A program made the translations under genes and the position numbers. The notes under the pieces are model-generated. The model had not been told where the DNA came from and searched no databases. It was given only the letters and a program-made list of their open reading frames with translations. Positions 23,336 to 34,668 of a stretch of 64,000 nucleotides of DNA are shown one piece after another (the stretch's first letter is position 1; every line of letters begins with the position of its first letter). Where the stretch lies: assembly GCA_947561395.2 (NCBI GenBank), contig OX387185.1, positions 39,752,602 to 39,816,601 on the forward strand. The letters are read 5' to 3'. The stretch comes from Buxus sempervirens (lineage: Eukaryota > Streptophyta > Magnoliopsida > Buxales > Buxaceae).

Positions 23336-24578
23336 AATGTATTCCAAATCTCCACATACACACAAAAACACAAATGCCATCCATTTCAATGTATCCATCA
23401 TACCCAAATCTTCATTTGGTGAACTTATTTGGGGTCCCCCTACTAATTAAGCTGTGTTCATACACTGATGCCATGAGTAAAATGAAAATTTAGAATTTTT
23501 TGTTGTTGTTAATTATAGTATAAATGTTACATTATTCCTAAATATAACACTATGAATACAATAACCGTTATTGTATTTTATTTAATAACAAAATGCCATT
23601 TTTTTTTTGGGGCATGGGGCTTGGAAATTAAGAAGCCTTTAGTTCAATTGTTATATTTAATTATAACTAGTACCACGTGTAGCACTGTGTGTACACACCT
23701 ACATGTATGAACCTAAACCCATGTATAGGACAATTACATAGGTGGGTAGTTATCTATGTGCTAAGGGAGTCATTAAAAATTTAAAAGGCCGCTCGCCTGA
23801 CTGCTCGAGCGGCTATCTAGTGGCAAAGCAAAGCATATCTTGCTTATTTCAATACTTTTTTAACCCGGCTTGAACCATAACTTCTATAACTTAAACCTAA
23901 ACACTATAACCATCTTTTGGCACAGAATTAAAGCCAACTTAAAACTCTAAACTTAACAAGGAATTCTTAGGAAAATGATTGTCAAGCCGTAATCTTTGAA
24001 ATTCTGTTTATATAATAATATAGATATAATATGCTTACCAATTTTTAATGTTATTTTATATATGAAAGCTACATATAAATTAAATCGAATTTTTATAATG
24101 GATTATTGTAACCATTAATATAAGTAAAGGTTAGGTTCATTTGATTTAGATTGGTTCAAGACTTGAAGGTAACATAGGTTGACCATTCTAGTGGTGCACC
24201 AAAAGCCAAGTTGAAGGGAAAATAAACTAGGGTTTCTAAAACTAGCAAAGATTTCTCTCATCCACACAGCCATTTTTTGTGATTACTAACCAACCAACTT
24301 GATTGCATGTTCTTCGTTTATTTTCGTGCTTGCCAACAACGCTAAACGACTTTTTCTATTGTAAAGATTTGATTCAATATTGTCTCACTAAAGCCAAATT
24401 AGTCTGGTCGCGTTTGCCGCTAACTAAGAACTTTTTTCCATTCCACTCCTACTCGGGGGGAAAAAGCGCTTAATTAACGAGAGAAAAAAAGGAATAATAA
24501 TTTAAAGCGTTAAAGATCATAAATACAGAGATACACCACTGACACGTGCAAAACTTAATGAAAAGGGAAGCGGTCCGG
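23336..24578. other. Intergenic, no gene seen
   Basis: AT-rich. It includes a short palindromic GC stretch (CCGCTCGCC...CTCGAGCGG, about 23790-23812). Confidence 0.45.
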
Positions 24579-25139
24579 TTGGGGTGTAATTTAGTCGGTT
24601 TGGTTTGGTTTTTATGCCAAACCTAAACCAAACCGAATTATGTTAATCAAAATCGAAAACGGAACTGAACTGAATTTTAATTATAAATCATAAACCAAAG
24701 ACCAAACCGAAATTAAATGATTAAATAGTAAATCGAACCGAAAAACTGAAATTACAATATCTTTGAAGTTTAAACCGTATTGTTTACTAGAATACAAATG
24801 TAAACAATATTGTTTACTAGAAAATAGAAATAGTATTTCTATAATCTTATATTAACAAAGAAAAATAGTAGTTTTGATAACAAAATGTAGTAAGAGGTTT
24901 TGAAAATTTTGTATATATATTATATATAATATAAAATTATACATATATAATAATATAGTTTGGTTTTTCATTTGGTTCTGTTTCTCCGCCACCTAAACCG
25001 TAAACCAAACCAAACTAATTCGGTTTATACTTTTTCAAACAGAAATCGAACCAAAGTAAGAATAAAACCAAACCAAACCGTAAAAAATCGGTTTGGTTCA
25101 ATCGGATTTTGATTTACACCGAACCAATTAACACCCCTA
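24579..25139. mobile_element. hAT-like non-autonomous element, CGGTTTGG type
   Basis: 561 bp. The ends are inverted: TTGGGGTGTAATTTAGTCGG at the left and the complement of TAGGGGTGTTAATTGGTTCG at the right, each followed by GGTTTGGTTTGG-type subterminal repeats. The flanks CGGTCCGG and CGGTCTAG match at 6 of 8 positions, fitting an 8-bp hAT TSD. The interior is a TA-rich core. Related sequences lie at 32605-33241 and 33590-33985. Confidence 0.75.
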
Positions 25140-25336
25140 CGGTCTAGTAGTTATATATTTAGAGGATACAAGAGTTTTTAAAATTTTGCTAGAGGAAGTC
25201 ATGGGTGGGTAGTTATTTTGGAGATATGGGAGTCTATAAAAAATTTTTAAAGAATATTTTTTTGACAACTAAAATTTCATCTTTTGGGTTTATTTCTCAG
25301 TAATGCAAGGGTTAGCACGTGTAGTACTATAATTTG

Positions 25337-25530
25337 AAATCGTCTACTGCTATCTCCTGTGCCAGACTATAATAGTGATGAGATGTCATGTGGAGCATTA
25401 CACAGTTAGGAGTTTTTTGGTTTTGAAGATGTGTAAGTTTTTTAGTGAAAAAAGCTAATAAGATACTCCACGTGACAGCATCTTATTCACATTACATCGT
25501 CTACTGCAAGAAGTAGCAGGCGATTTCATC
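25337..25530. repeat. Degenerate hairpin element
   Basis: Imperfect inverted repeat. The outer arms AATCGTCTACTGCTATCTCC and GAAGTAGCAGGCGATTTC face each other, and the inner arms GATGTCATGTGGAG and CTCCACGTGACAGCATC pair. Possible MITE remnant, non-coding. Confidence 0.55.
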
Positions 25531-25581
25531 ACTAGCACTACACATATGTACCTATGATACCATATCAGCTGGTCCCTCACG

Positions 25582-25680
25582 CTGGAAGATCTGCTAGTCC
25601 AACGGTGGAAGGTGTGTACACATAAGCTTCATGTATCTATGTGGACACATACATCACCGTTGGACCAGCAAATCTTCCAG
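25582..25680. repeat. Short hairpin with 26-nt arms
   Basis: Arms at 25582-25607 and 25655-25680 pair with few mismatches (CTGGAAGATCTGCTAGTCCA against TGGACCAGCAAATCTTCCAG). The 47-nt loop is itself partly symmetrical (GTGTGTACACAT...ATGTGGACACATAC). Confidence 0.7.
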
Positions 25681-27250
25681 TCAAAGACTCCAGCAGATTT
25701 CAAATTTTAGATGGAAATTATATTCATTATAAGGGATATGGGAGTCATTCAAATTTTAGAAGGGGTAATCCTAAGAAGAAGATTTTTAGGCCAGAATATT
25801 CGAGTTAGTACAGATCGATTAGTAAGTTGAAGCCAAGCTTGAGTCGAGCTTGAGCCTTACATAAGAAGCTCGGCTTGGCCCTATCCATCTGTTTGAGTTT
25901 CTTACTTTCTGGTACCTATGATCACAAGCCACCAATTTTGGACAGTATGGCATTTTGTGAGGGTATTTTTGTCAGGTGGATTAATTAGAATCTCCGGTTG
26001 AACGGAAAACAACAGAGAGTGCTTTGCCTACCAAAAAAAAAAAACAGAGAGTGCTTTGGAAGAGAATACAATTCCCGACGACTTGTTTCTCAGTTCCCGA
26101 CGTCAATTATTGGACGATCCCATACCGATCAGGGGCCCGCCGAGCCTTTATCTTGTTCTGTTAGACTTTTGAGCCCATCATTTATGTTCTTTATTACGGA
26201 AATGGGATTTCCCTATTACCCCAACATGATCCAACCAAAGGAAGATACTATGCTTTTTAAACTCTTTTCAGAAACAGATGAGTGTTCAATGCATGTTCAT
26301 AAACTATAAACTAAATTATCCCAACTTCCATCTCCTACTTTTCAAATGTTCTAAACAAGCCTTCTTGTTTCCTCAAATTTACAAAAATGCCACCACATCT
26401 AATTCTTCTCCAATATTTTATTATTAATAATGATTAGTTAAGTACCCCTCAACTAATTTACTATTCTTGTTGTGATTCAATCTTATGTCTTACTATAATA
26501 ATGTTTAGTTTTACACATGCATCTTTACTATCATTAAGCTAAGAGAAAATATTCTGACAAATATTTTTGGTTTTTTAGAATGTCCCTTGGAAATTTTTAA
26601 AGACTTTAGTATCCCAAAATTTTTTTTTCTTTTTAAAGTAATGAGAAGAATTTATTAATAAAATAGCCTCGATAGAACAAAGCAGAGTGTACACGAACAA
26701 GAAATTTGTGAAGAAATCCATTGCCAGGAAATCAGTCCATGCTTATATTATCCACTATAGTAGTATAAAACTGAGTTGATTTTAGGCTGATTTAACCTAT
26801 TAATAACCCATATTAATCTAACCCTAATCCAAGCCATTTGCATTCAGAAAATTAAAACATTATTATTTTGTTGTTAAGTTTCCTTCATTTATCTCTTATA
26901 AGAGATAAATTTTCTTCTTCAAGGATTATATATAATTTTTGAAAATATAATTAAATACCCCAATAATTTATAATTCTTTTATAGTATAAATAGATCCATC
27001 CAAAACTATCATTAGTTCATTCAGATGATGTATATTTTAGGATAAATTCATTTAATAAATATCTTTACTTGTCTCCAGAGAACCCATCTTAGATTTAACC
27101 CAATAATCCATGTACCTTATTTGCTTTCAAAAGTAATTTTTTGGTTCAGAAAAATATTTCTGAAAAGCACTAAAGTTGGCTTAATTGACAACTGGTAAAT
27201 TATAAAATCATCCAGGGAGATGATTGTAATTTACTGGACCTTTAATCACG
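25681..27250. other. Intergenic, with one minimal retro-insertion
   Basis: Spacer upstream of the ZF-HD gene. ACAGAGAGTGCTTTG occurs at 26012-26026 and 26044-26058, flanking only CCTACC plus 11 A, which looks like an extremely 5'-truncated retroposon. No gene is supported; the open frame around 26.0-26.3 kb has no recognisable similarity. Confidence 0.55.
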
Positions 27251-27257
27251 ATATATA
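27251..27257 (+). promoter_or_regulatory. Putative TATA box of the ZF-HD gene
   Basis: ATATATA about 75 bp before the start codon. A (GA)n tract follows at about 27295-27327, directly upstream of the ATG; (GA)n is also the type of site BPC proteins bind. Confidence 0.45.
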
Positions 27258-27328
27258 CAGAAACAGTCAGAGCTTGACAGAAGCTTCCCAGGCTAGAGAG
27301 AGAGAGAGAGAGATAGAGAGAGAGAGAT

Positions 27329-27862
27329 ATGGAAGAAGATAATGAAGTCTACAGAGAGTGCCTGAGAAACCATGCAGCGAACCTCGGCAGCTATGCGACC
27401 GACGGTTGCGGCGAGTTTACGCTGGACGATACAGAGCCAGGTGGGCTGCAATGCGCGGCCTGTGGCTGTCACCGGAACTTCCACCGGAAAGTCATATACG
27501 TGAATGACGGAGGAGGAGGTGGTGGTGGTGGTGGTGGCGGTAAATGGGTCAGTAGCGGCAGCAGAGAGGCGGTTGAGGTGATAGACTACGGTTCAGGGAA
27601 GCCAAACACTGTGGTAGAGTCGCCGGGAAGTTACAGGAGCGGTAAAAAGAGGGTGAGGACCAAGTTTACGACAGATCAGAAGGAGAAGATGCTAGGGTTT
27701 GCGGAGAAGCTTGGATGGAGATTAACGAGAAAAGATCAGGAAGATGAGGTTGAACGGTTCTGCAGAGAAATTGGAGTGAGCAGGCAGATTTTTAAGGTGT
27801 GGATGCATAATCATAAGAACTCTTCCTCTTCTTCAGGCAATGCCTCTTCTCTAACTCAGTAG
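27329..27862 (+). CDS. ZHD: Zinc-finger homeodomain (ZF-HD) transcription factor
   Basis: 177 residues, single exon, intact. The N-terminal ZF-HD dimerisation domain (residues 8-53) has YRECLRNHAANLGSYATDGC and QCAACGCHRNFHRK, with the zinc-ligand Cys and His residues present. A run of 11 Gly follows (61-71). The atypical homeodomain occupies about residues 106-164 (KKRVRTKFTTDQKEKM, GVSRQIFKVWMHNHKN), including the extra residue and the Met typical of ZF-HD helix 3. The family is plant-specific: nuclear factors acting as homo- or heterodimers through the zinc finger, in floral, vascular and stress programmes. The protein is short for the family because the linker is short. Because the homeodomain is complete, it is a full ZHD and not a mini zinc finger (MIF). 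The start is the only upstream ATG and sits immediately before the finger. Confidence 0.95.
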   Translation: MEEDNEVYRECLRNHAANLGSYATDGCGEFTLDDTEPGGLQCAACGCHRNFHRKVIYVNDGGGGGGGGGGGKWVSSGSREAVEVIDYGSGKPNTVVESPGSYRSGKKRVRTKFTTDQKEKMLGFAEKLGWRLTRKDQEDEVERFCREIGVSRQIFKVWMHNHKNSSSSSGNASSLTQ

Positions 27863-29438
27863 ACAGGATTTTTTTTTTTCTTTTTTTCTTTTTTTTTTTT
27901 CTCTTTAAAAAAAAAAAAAAACTTTTGCTCAGACTTTGTCATTTATTATTTTGTTTTATATCTATTTTGGAGCTTGTAATGGACATTATCTATCTTTGGA
28001 GTTCAATCTCAACCCTTCATTCAAATCTTTGACTGACTTGTACATGATGGGGTTACTTTCACATAAGTTTTCTAATTTATAAGTTGCATTATCTATTTAT
28101 GAGAATGATATAATGCTCATGATTTGATCAGAAGAACTCAAAAGTTTGGAGTTTATCAGTATCCCATTTGATACTTGTACTCATCATGTTTGGGATCTGG
28201 ATCACAAAATGTTTAAGTGTTTGTAGATAAATTATGGAGGATGATTTTATTGGAAAGTTGGGTCTTAATGTAGAGTCTTTGAAGGACAGGGAAGAAGAAC
28301 TAAAAGGTATTTCCTAGGGAGAAACACTCAATGAAAGAGAGCAAAAGAAATTTCTGCAAAAATATTTTGAATTAACTTCTGCTTTCTAGCTAATTGACTT
28401 CATTCACACATTTGCATTACTGAAATTAAAGTTGCCCAAGCTTCTCCTAATATTTTGTCTAAAGGCCTCTATCTCCTACCATAGTCCTACTTGATTTGAT
28501 AATTTTGATTCATGAAAACTTTAAAAAAATCATTCCCAATTAATAACCTAGCTAGACCCAACCAGAAAAATAATGAACTGATATCAGATCAACTCTGTTA
28601 ATACTTGGCATTTTTATCAGAACTTTCATTCAATTGCCCAAAGCCTTCCCATCTTCTTGCATCATATGATCTAGTTCAATGTGCCATTCTTACATTTCTA
28701 GAAGATTAGAATTGTTTGCTCTGGTACAAATAAAAGTAAAGAATTTATTATTCTACAAACCCATATATTTTGGAAAACCACTTGTCTAGTTTTTATCCCT
28801 TTGTCCCCCTTTAATTCATTTTTTGTTAGACATACATACTTACCCTCTTGGAAGTTACACTTTCAAGTACTGAATTTCTGGGATTTCCTTATATTTAGTT
28901 GACATTACAAGAATATTATTTAGTACATGAAACAACCAAGTAGTCACCTTTAGATCTCTAATCACATTTAACTGAACCAATTGTTAGGTTTAGTTGAAAT
29001 TCTTTCAAAGCTGTCAGCTGGTAATAATATCATAGTGGTTCATTAATCAAAATGAATTTAAGGTTAGCCATATTAATAAATTTGAAATAGTTGAACAAAG
29101 TAAGTTTTGGAGTTTAATTTAATCAGACTTGGTGTAAGTATCTAAAAAATTATGAGCTTTGTAGGTTTGTAACTAAAGAGCCATCTTAAACCTTTGAATT
29201 CTTAAGGAGCCTAAGCCCAATAAATATTAGCAGGCCTGAATCTATCATGAGCATAGCCCAAGGTTTAGGAAGGAGCCCAATAATTCACCTACAGGAAAAT
29301 ATTTAGAGAGAGAGAGAGGGAGAGCATTTTGTATATATATTCCAAATCTATATTATACGTGAAGGGAAGTGGGAAATTTTTGTTGTTGCTAACATTTAGT
29401 TGTCACTGTGCACTCTTGAAAGTTTAAAAGGCTTTAAT
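27863..29438. other. 3' flank of the ZF-HD gene and spacer
   Basis: Starts with a T-rich/A-rich stretch (27871-27921), probably 3'UTR, then AT-rich spacer without a recognised gene. Confidence 0.5.
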
Positions 29439-29455
29439 AACCTCTAACTATCATT

Positions 29456-32394
29456 GTTCAATTGCTCATACAGCAAGCTCATTTGGTCCTCACTCTTAAC
29501 CATGAGCTGCTTACCAAGAAGAACTAGGTCATGGAGTGAATGGATCACATGGGGCAAATCAAGACTTGCTGCTCGTCAACCATATACAAACCTGGTCAAG
29601 CTCTCACTCACCGTTGGAGTCTACCATATCTGGCGAGAACGTAACCGCCAGATATTTTGGAATTGCTATCACCCTCACTCATGGTTACTTCACAAAATTG
29701 TTGCTGATATTGTAGACAAAATATCTACTGAAATCGTTGTCTTAGTCGATTCACCACGACATCGACAAGTTCTTGTTAATTGGAGATTACCTTGGACACT
29801 TGCATAGCTTGCTATCCCATGGTGGGAATGACACACTGTGTTGATTAGAGCTGTAGTACTGTAGACACCCCAAATTACACTTCCATAAGAGAGAGCCTTC
29901 AAATGGGCTTTAAATATCATACTTGGGCATTAACATATGTCAAGCATTCAAAAACAATCAAAATTGGTGCCAACCGTACTGAGTATGCGGTTTTTATAAT
30001 CTTGGTCTCAACCGCTCTGTATGTGCGGTTGCAACCGCACACACAGCACGGTTCACGTCAATGCTTGTTGCGCTGGCGGCCACGTGGTTTCGCGAAGCTT
30101 CGGCCGTTAAGCCGCGTGGACAGCAATCAATTAAAGCATAACTGAATTGAACCGCCCTGTATATGCGGTTTGGTCAAATTTGTATATGAACCACACTTTG
30201 AGTGGCGGTTGTGTAGAAACAGCACTGAGTATACGGTTTTGGCTGTTTCGGGGATTTGCGAAATGGCTCGATCTCTGAGCCTTATTTACGCATATTACCT
30301 CTCTCTTGGGGACTTGAACTCCCCATTTCACCCTCCGAAACTTGCTGAATTACTCCAATTCAAGCATTGGGGGAGAATTGGAATAATCTAGAAGGCCTTT
30401 TTGGCCTACCCTTGGGACTCTTCTACCCTTGACTTGGCCTATAAATAGAGGGGTCCTCCTCTTGCAAATGGCTGACAATTTGAAGCTTAGAAGCTCTGCA
30501 AAAAGAAGGAGAAGCTCTGCTGGATTGTCTACTGAAGGTTCAAAGCTACCAAGGTAAAGCCTTTTACATTTCCAGCTTCTTCTTTACATTCTAGCAATCT
30601 CTCATCTTCTACCTTTCTGTAGTGTAAGGCCTTTGTGTTGTTTTGCAACCCCAAACCCCTTCTAAAGTACCTGGGAATCCTCTCTAGCCGTAAAACGTGA
30701 AGAGAGAGCCTGGGGAAAAGGAAGGTGGAATGGATCCTCTAGGTTTAGAACCCTCAAATGATGAAAAGCATGCTATATGGTTATTTTGAACCCATGAATG
30801 CTTCTCTGATTTATTTTGTATTTGGAGAAGATGTGAATCCATGCTCTCAATAGCCATGGATTCCAACTTTCTCATAGAAATGTGATTTTCCACATCTTCA
30901 CACCCACTTGTCACTGTTTTTGCAAAGATAGGCTAGATCTTGGATTTCCATGTAAATATGGAAAATCTGAGATCATTGGCCTTAGAATGAGTTTTTAGAA
31001 CTTCAGGAGAAGGTTTTTTGTTGATTTTTGAGGTTTTGGTCGAATCCACATGCACACATGCACTGGTTTCCATGTTTCCTCTTCAAAATCTTCAAAACAG
31101 GACAGATCTGTGGCCTGTCTTGGAAGACTTATAACTTCATCCTCCGGATGAATTTTTGAGTGTTTTCAAAGACATGTGATAGATGGATGTGCCTACTTAA
31201 TATCTGGAAATTTTCGTCCACTTCCATGTAGCCAATTTTTGACACCATCTCTTCAAAGTTTGTAAGACAGTTCAGCCCAGATTGCTGAACTTGCCGCTTT
31301 GATGGTGCACTATTTGCTCAGTTTTAATCCGTTTCCTATGATTCCAGTTTCTGAGTTTTCTTTGAGAAGTCTATTTTCATTTCCAACTGGTTTCAGCAGA
31401 TTTCAATCTGTTTTGTGTCTTGGGTGCTCAGTTGACTCAGAAGTGCTCGCTGGCATGGTCCAGAGCTCATCTGTGGTCTTTTAGGCCTGTTCAAGAGAGC
31501 ACACAAGTCACATCCGGATAGAGATTGGTGTGAGGTTTTTTTCTTTGGAAAGATGGCACTACATACTTCCTCCATACCAATTTTCATGGATTTTTATTAA
31601 GCCAAACTCCACGAATAGAGCTTTGAAAATGCCTACTTAACGCTTTTTCTGAGTTATAACAGCAGATTTCAGATGTGGATTTATCTCTTGTTTTGAATCG
31701 GATTGAGCTGAATTTTTTACTATATACTCTACTATATACCAGTTTTCAAATGGCTTTGGTTTCATTTGATTTGGATTTGAATTGGGTGAGTTATGGTTTA
31801 TCAAAGCTTTCAAGCTCTTTTGACCTAATTTCTCCAGATTTGCCTTAGCTGGATTTTCTTCATTTTTACCTTGATTTCACTTCACTCATGAAGTTTTAGA
31901 AGTGATGGATCCATGAAGAGAGCCTAAGTTCATTAGACTTCTCATGTGGAAGGGTCACACACATTGTGCTTGTTAAGCACCTCTTAGTTCATTTTACTAA
32001 CAAATGATTTAAAGTATAAGCAAGCATGTGGTAACCGTCTTAGACGGATGAGTGGGGGTGCCTAACACCTTCCCCCGCTCATAAATAATTCCCCGTACCC
32101 AATCTCTGGATTTTCCTTGTATTAGAGCTACTTTGGCTCTATTTGACATCTATGAACCTTTTGGTGTCCATTCACACCTTAAAATGGATGGTGGCGACTC
32201 TTATTTTTATCGATCCCCGCGTGACGATAATCGGAAGTCATCCGAGATGACGAATCCATGTCTCACAAGTACCCCTAACCAATTCGGTTAGTTGTATCCA
32301 ACTTTCATGTTGGTCTTGCCTTCAGCTGTATGAGCTACAATTGTAAATCTTTGTTTATCTAATACACAATTTGGACTTACTTTCCAAAAAAAAA
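29456..32394 (+). mobile_element. 5'-truncated LINE, split by a solo LTR
   Basis: The coding remnant 29457-29807 reads as the zinc-binding C-terminal region of a plant L1-type reverse transcriptase (FNCSYSKLIWSSLL, then a VYHIWRERNRQIF motif). The 3' tail reappears at 32273-32384 (GCTGTATGAGCTACAATTGT, then AATACACAATTTGG) and ends in poly-A at about 32386-32396. The element is flanked by a 15-17-bp TSD, AACCTCTAACTATCATT (29439-29455) and AACCTCTAACTACCATT (32395-32411). The solo LTR at 29860-32267 sits inside it. Inactive. Confidence 0.9.
29860..32267 (+). mobile_element. Solo LTR, family A (copy 2)
   Basis: Begins TGTAGACACCCCAAATTACA and ends ATGTCTCACA, with perfect TSDs AGTAC (29855-29859 and 32268-32272). 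Four sets of ACCG...CGGT near-palindromes lie at 29973-30241, a G-box-containing GCGGCCACGTGG at about 30077, a TATAAATAG at 30440-30448, the CTCTAGCCGTAAAACGTGAA block at 30683, the GGGGTGCCTAACACC hairpin at 32055 and TGGCGACTC at 32192-32200. No internal region is present. Confidence 0.93.
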
Positions 32395-32604
32395 AACCTC
32401 TAACTACCATTTCATCAAAAAAATCTCACTTGTGATATCCCGATCCCACATTGAAAACGGATAAATACTCGATATGGTATAAGAGTCAGGGAGAACACTT
32501 AACCAAGCGAGACGTCTTTTGAGGACAAAACTGTGCAGGCTTAGGCCCAAAGCGGATAATACCTCGCTGGGTTGGATCGTTACATCACTACCCATTACCC
32601 TTGT

Positions 32605-33241
32605 TAGGGATGGCTTCGGTTAATTAAAATCGATAAACCGAACCAACAAAACCTATTCCGATCGGTTTCATATTGTCCTTGATCAGTTTCAATTTGTTTT
32701 TTATTTGGTTTTGGTTTCAAGGCCAAACTGAACTGAATTAAACCGATTACATATATACACATGTTTAAGTTAAACCACTAACTAGGACAATACTTATTAA
32801 ATCAAACTAGACCAAGCCTATTAAATAGGTTTAATTTGAGTTTGCATTAATTTTTTTAGTTTGTTTTTGGTTTTATACAAGCTAAAAAAAACTGAAGTAA
32901 TTCAAGTTTTGTTCCTATTAGAAACGGTGGTTCATATTTTGGGTCCAAGGGGATGGTACAATAAAAGATATTTTTGGGATTTAAAAAATATCGGGTTTAG
33001 GGTTGATATATATACATTGATGTAACCCTAATTGACCTTTATTTTATAGTAGAAAATTTTGCGGTACACGGTGGATGTAGGCACATCGTCAAACCACTTA
33101 AATCTGCGTGTTCTTCTTCTTCTCTCTATTTTCTATTTTCCTTTACTATTTAGATTGCACGATTCTCAATAGTTCCCATTCAGAGGATATTTAATCGGTT
33201 CAGTTTTGTTTTTTCTCAAAACCAAACCGTTGCCATCTCGA
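32605..33241. mobile_element. hAT-like non-autonomous element, second copy
   Basis: Ends are TAGGGATGGCTTCGGTTAAT at the left and the complement of TCGAGATGGCAACGGTTTGG at the right. Flanks ACCCTTGT and ATCCTTAT match at 6 of 8 positions. The interior is rich in AAACCGA/TCGGTTT words and has no coding capacity. Confidence 0.6.
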
Positions 33242-33430
33242 ATCCTTATGCCTATTTATTTAGAATGTCCCTTAAAAAACATATATAAAAGCCAATTATA
33301 TCTGTGGAATAAGAGAGACACCATATATAGACCATTTAATTTGTACTGCCAACATCCACAAGTGAGAATGGTACTACCATTATTATTACATTAAACTTAG
33401 TATTACCCACCATCTGTAAAACAAACAGGC
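33242..33430. other. 3' flank of the calmodulin-like gene
   Basis: Short AT-rich spacer. The presumed 3'UTR of the minus-strand gene is here. Confidence 0.45.
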
Positions 33431-34668
33431 TCACTTGGGAAGCATCAACAGCAAGAACTCCTCATAGTTAACTTGGCCATCACCATCCGAATCTGCTTCT
33501 CGGAACATCTCATCCAAGTCCTCGTCCGTCAGTTTGCCTCCGATCTCCGTCATAAATTTACGTATCTGCATGCATGATTTCACACGAACTAAGATATGAC
33601 AGACGGGTTGACAGATCAGTTTTGGTTCGGTCTTGAGAAAACCAAACGGAACAAATTTTATATTTTACAAACCCAAACTGAACCGAAACCGACTCAATTT
33701 TATTACTATAAAACGAAAACCAAACCACAACCAACTTAACAAGTTTGGTTCGGTTCAGTTTATTGGTTTTAACCAATAAATCAAACCGTCCCAAGTTGGC
33801 GGTCTGACTTAATTAAAAATTTGTATGCATGTAATTGGTTCAATCCAGTTCGGTTTGACCCTCAAACCAAACTGAAATCGTATATAGAACCAGAAAAGAT
33901 TTAAGGACAATCAAAAACCAACCCTAATGGTTTCAGCTCGGTTTGGTTTATCCATTTTAACCGAACTGTTGCCATCCAAAGAGGACCTGATTGATTGAAA
34001 TTTCTATTTACCAAATCAAAGATAAAAAGCAGAAGCTGGACACAGATTTACCTCATCCACAGAGATGTAACCATTCTGGTCCTTGTCAAGGGCCTTGAAA
34101 GTTTTCTTCAGTTCCTCGGAACCATTTTCCTTCTACAGGAAAGAAATCACAAACTTTAGGATATATAATATCCAATATCACTATCCATGCATTATGACTT
34201 CTATTCCTTCATTTCAATCCATCAAAGATACCAAAAACCACCTGCATCCGACTGAGACATGATATTGGATTGAGAACTCACCTTCCTTTCCCGTGTTACT
34301 AATTCCACAAATTTCTCGGAGTTTAAACTCCGAGAACTCAATGGTTCCGTCTTGCTCGATACCAACTTCATTAATCAGTTCCTGCAATTCAGCTTCAGTT
34401 GGGTTTTCTCCTATAGATCTCAAGAAGGTCCCCAAATCCTTGATGGAGATGTAGCCTAAAAGAGTATTCCATTAGCAAGAGATAGTTCTTAATGGATGGT
34501 ATGAATCAAAGAAACAACGAACTCCTCATAACTTTAGATAGGGATAATTCCTTGATAAGAGACCAAAGATAGCTAAGAAACAGAGATGAATAAGTCTACC
34601 GTTATGGTCCTTATCAAGGTCTTCAAATTTCTCAACATGGAGATCTGCTCTTTTGGAAGCCCATCCAT
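33431..34668 (-). pseudogene. Calmodulin-like EF-hand protein, four exons, frame-broken
   Basis: Exons on the minus strand: 34668-34600, 34455-34282, 34132-34052 and 33565-33431, all with GT...AG borders (donors GTAGAC, GTGAGT, GTAAAT; acceptors TTTTAG, TGTAG, TGCAG). About 153 codons in total, normal for calmodulin/CML. EF-hand loops are readable: DKDHNG across exons 1-2, a degenerate second loop with [24 protein letters not shown] in exon 3 and [12 protein letters not shown] in exon 4; the protein would end LMLPK. Two problems: exon 1 starts MDGLPKEQIS but the EF-hand part is in another frame, and exon 2 has an extra stretch, apparently 16 nt, after GTIEFSEF that shifts the frame before a recognisable FVELVTRE. 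Splice phases fit the unshifted frame. Proteins of this family are cytosolic/nuclear Ca2+ sensors. Probably a pseudogene; sequencing error cannot be excluded. Confidence 0.8.
33590..33985. repeat. CGGTTTGG-type hAT remnants in the CML intron
   Basis: The last intron (33566-34051) is largely filled with TTTGGTTCGG / CCGAACCAAA words in both orientations. Internal ends look like AAACCGTCCCA (about 33785) and GAACTGTTGCCATCC (about 33964). They are related to the elements at 24579 and 32605. Individual boundaries were not resolved. Confidence 0.55.

Noticed and set aside
25998..26309. 103-codon open frame on the plus strand
   Set aside because: No recognisable domain; it spans the poly-A retro-insertion and a repeated word, so it is likely chance.
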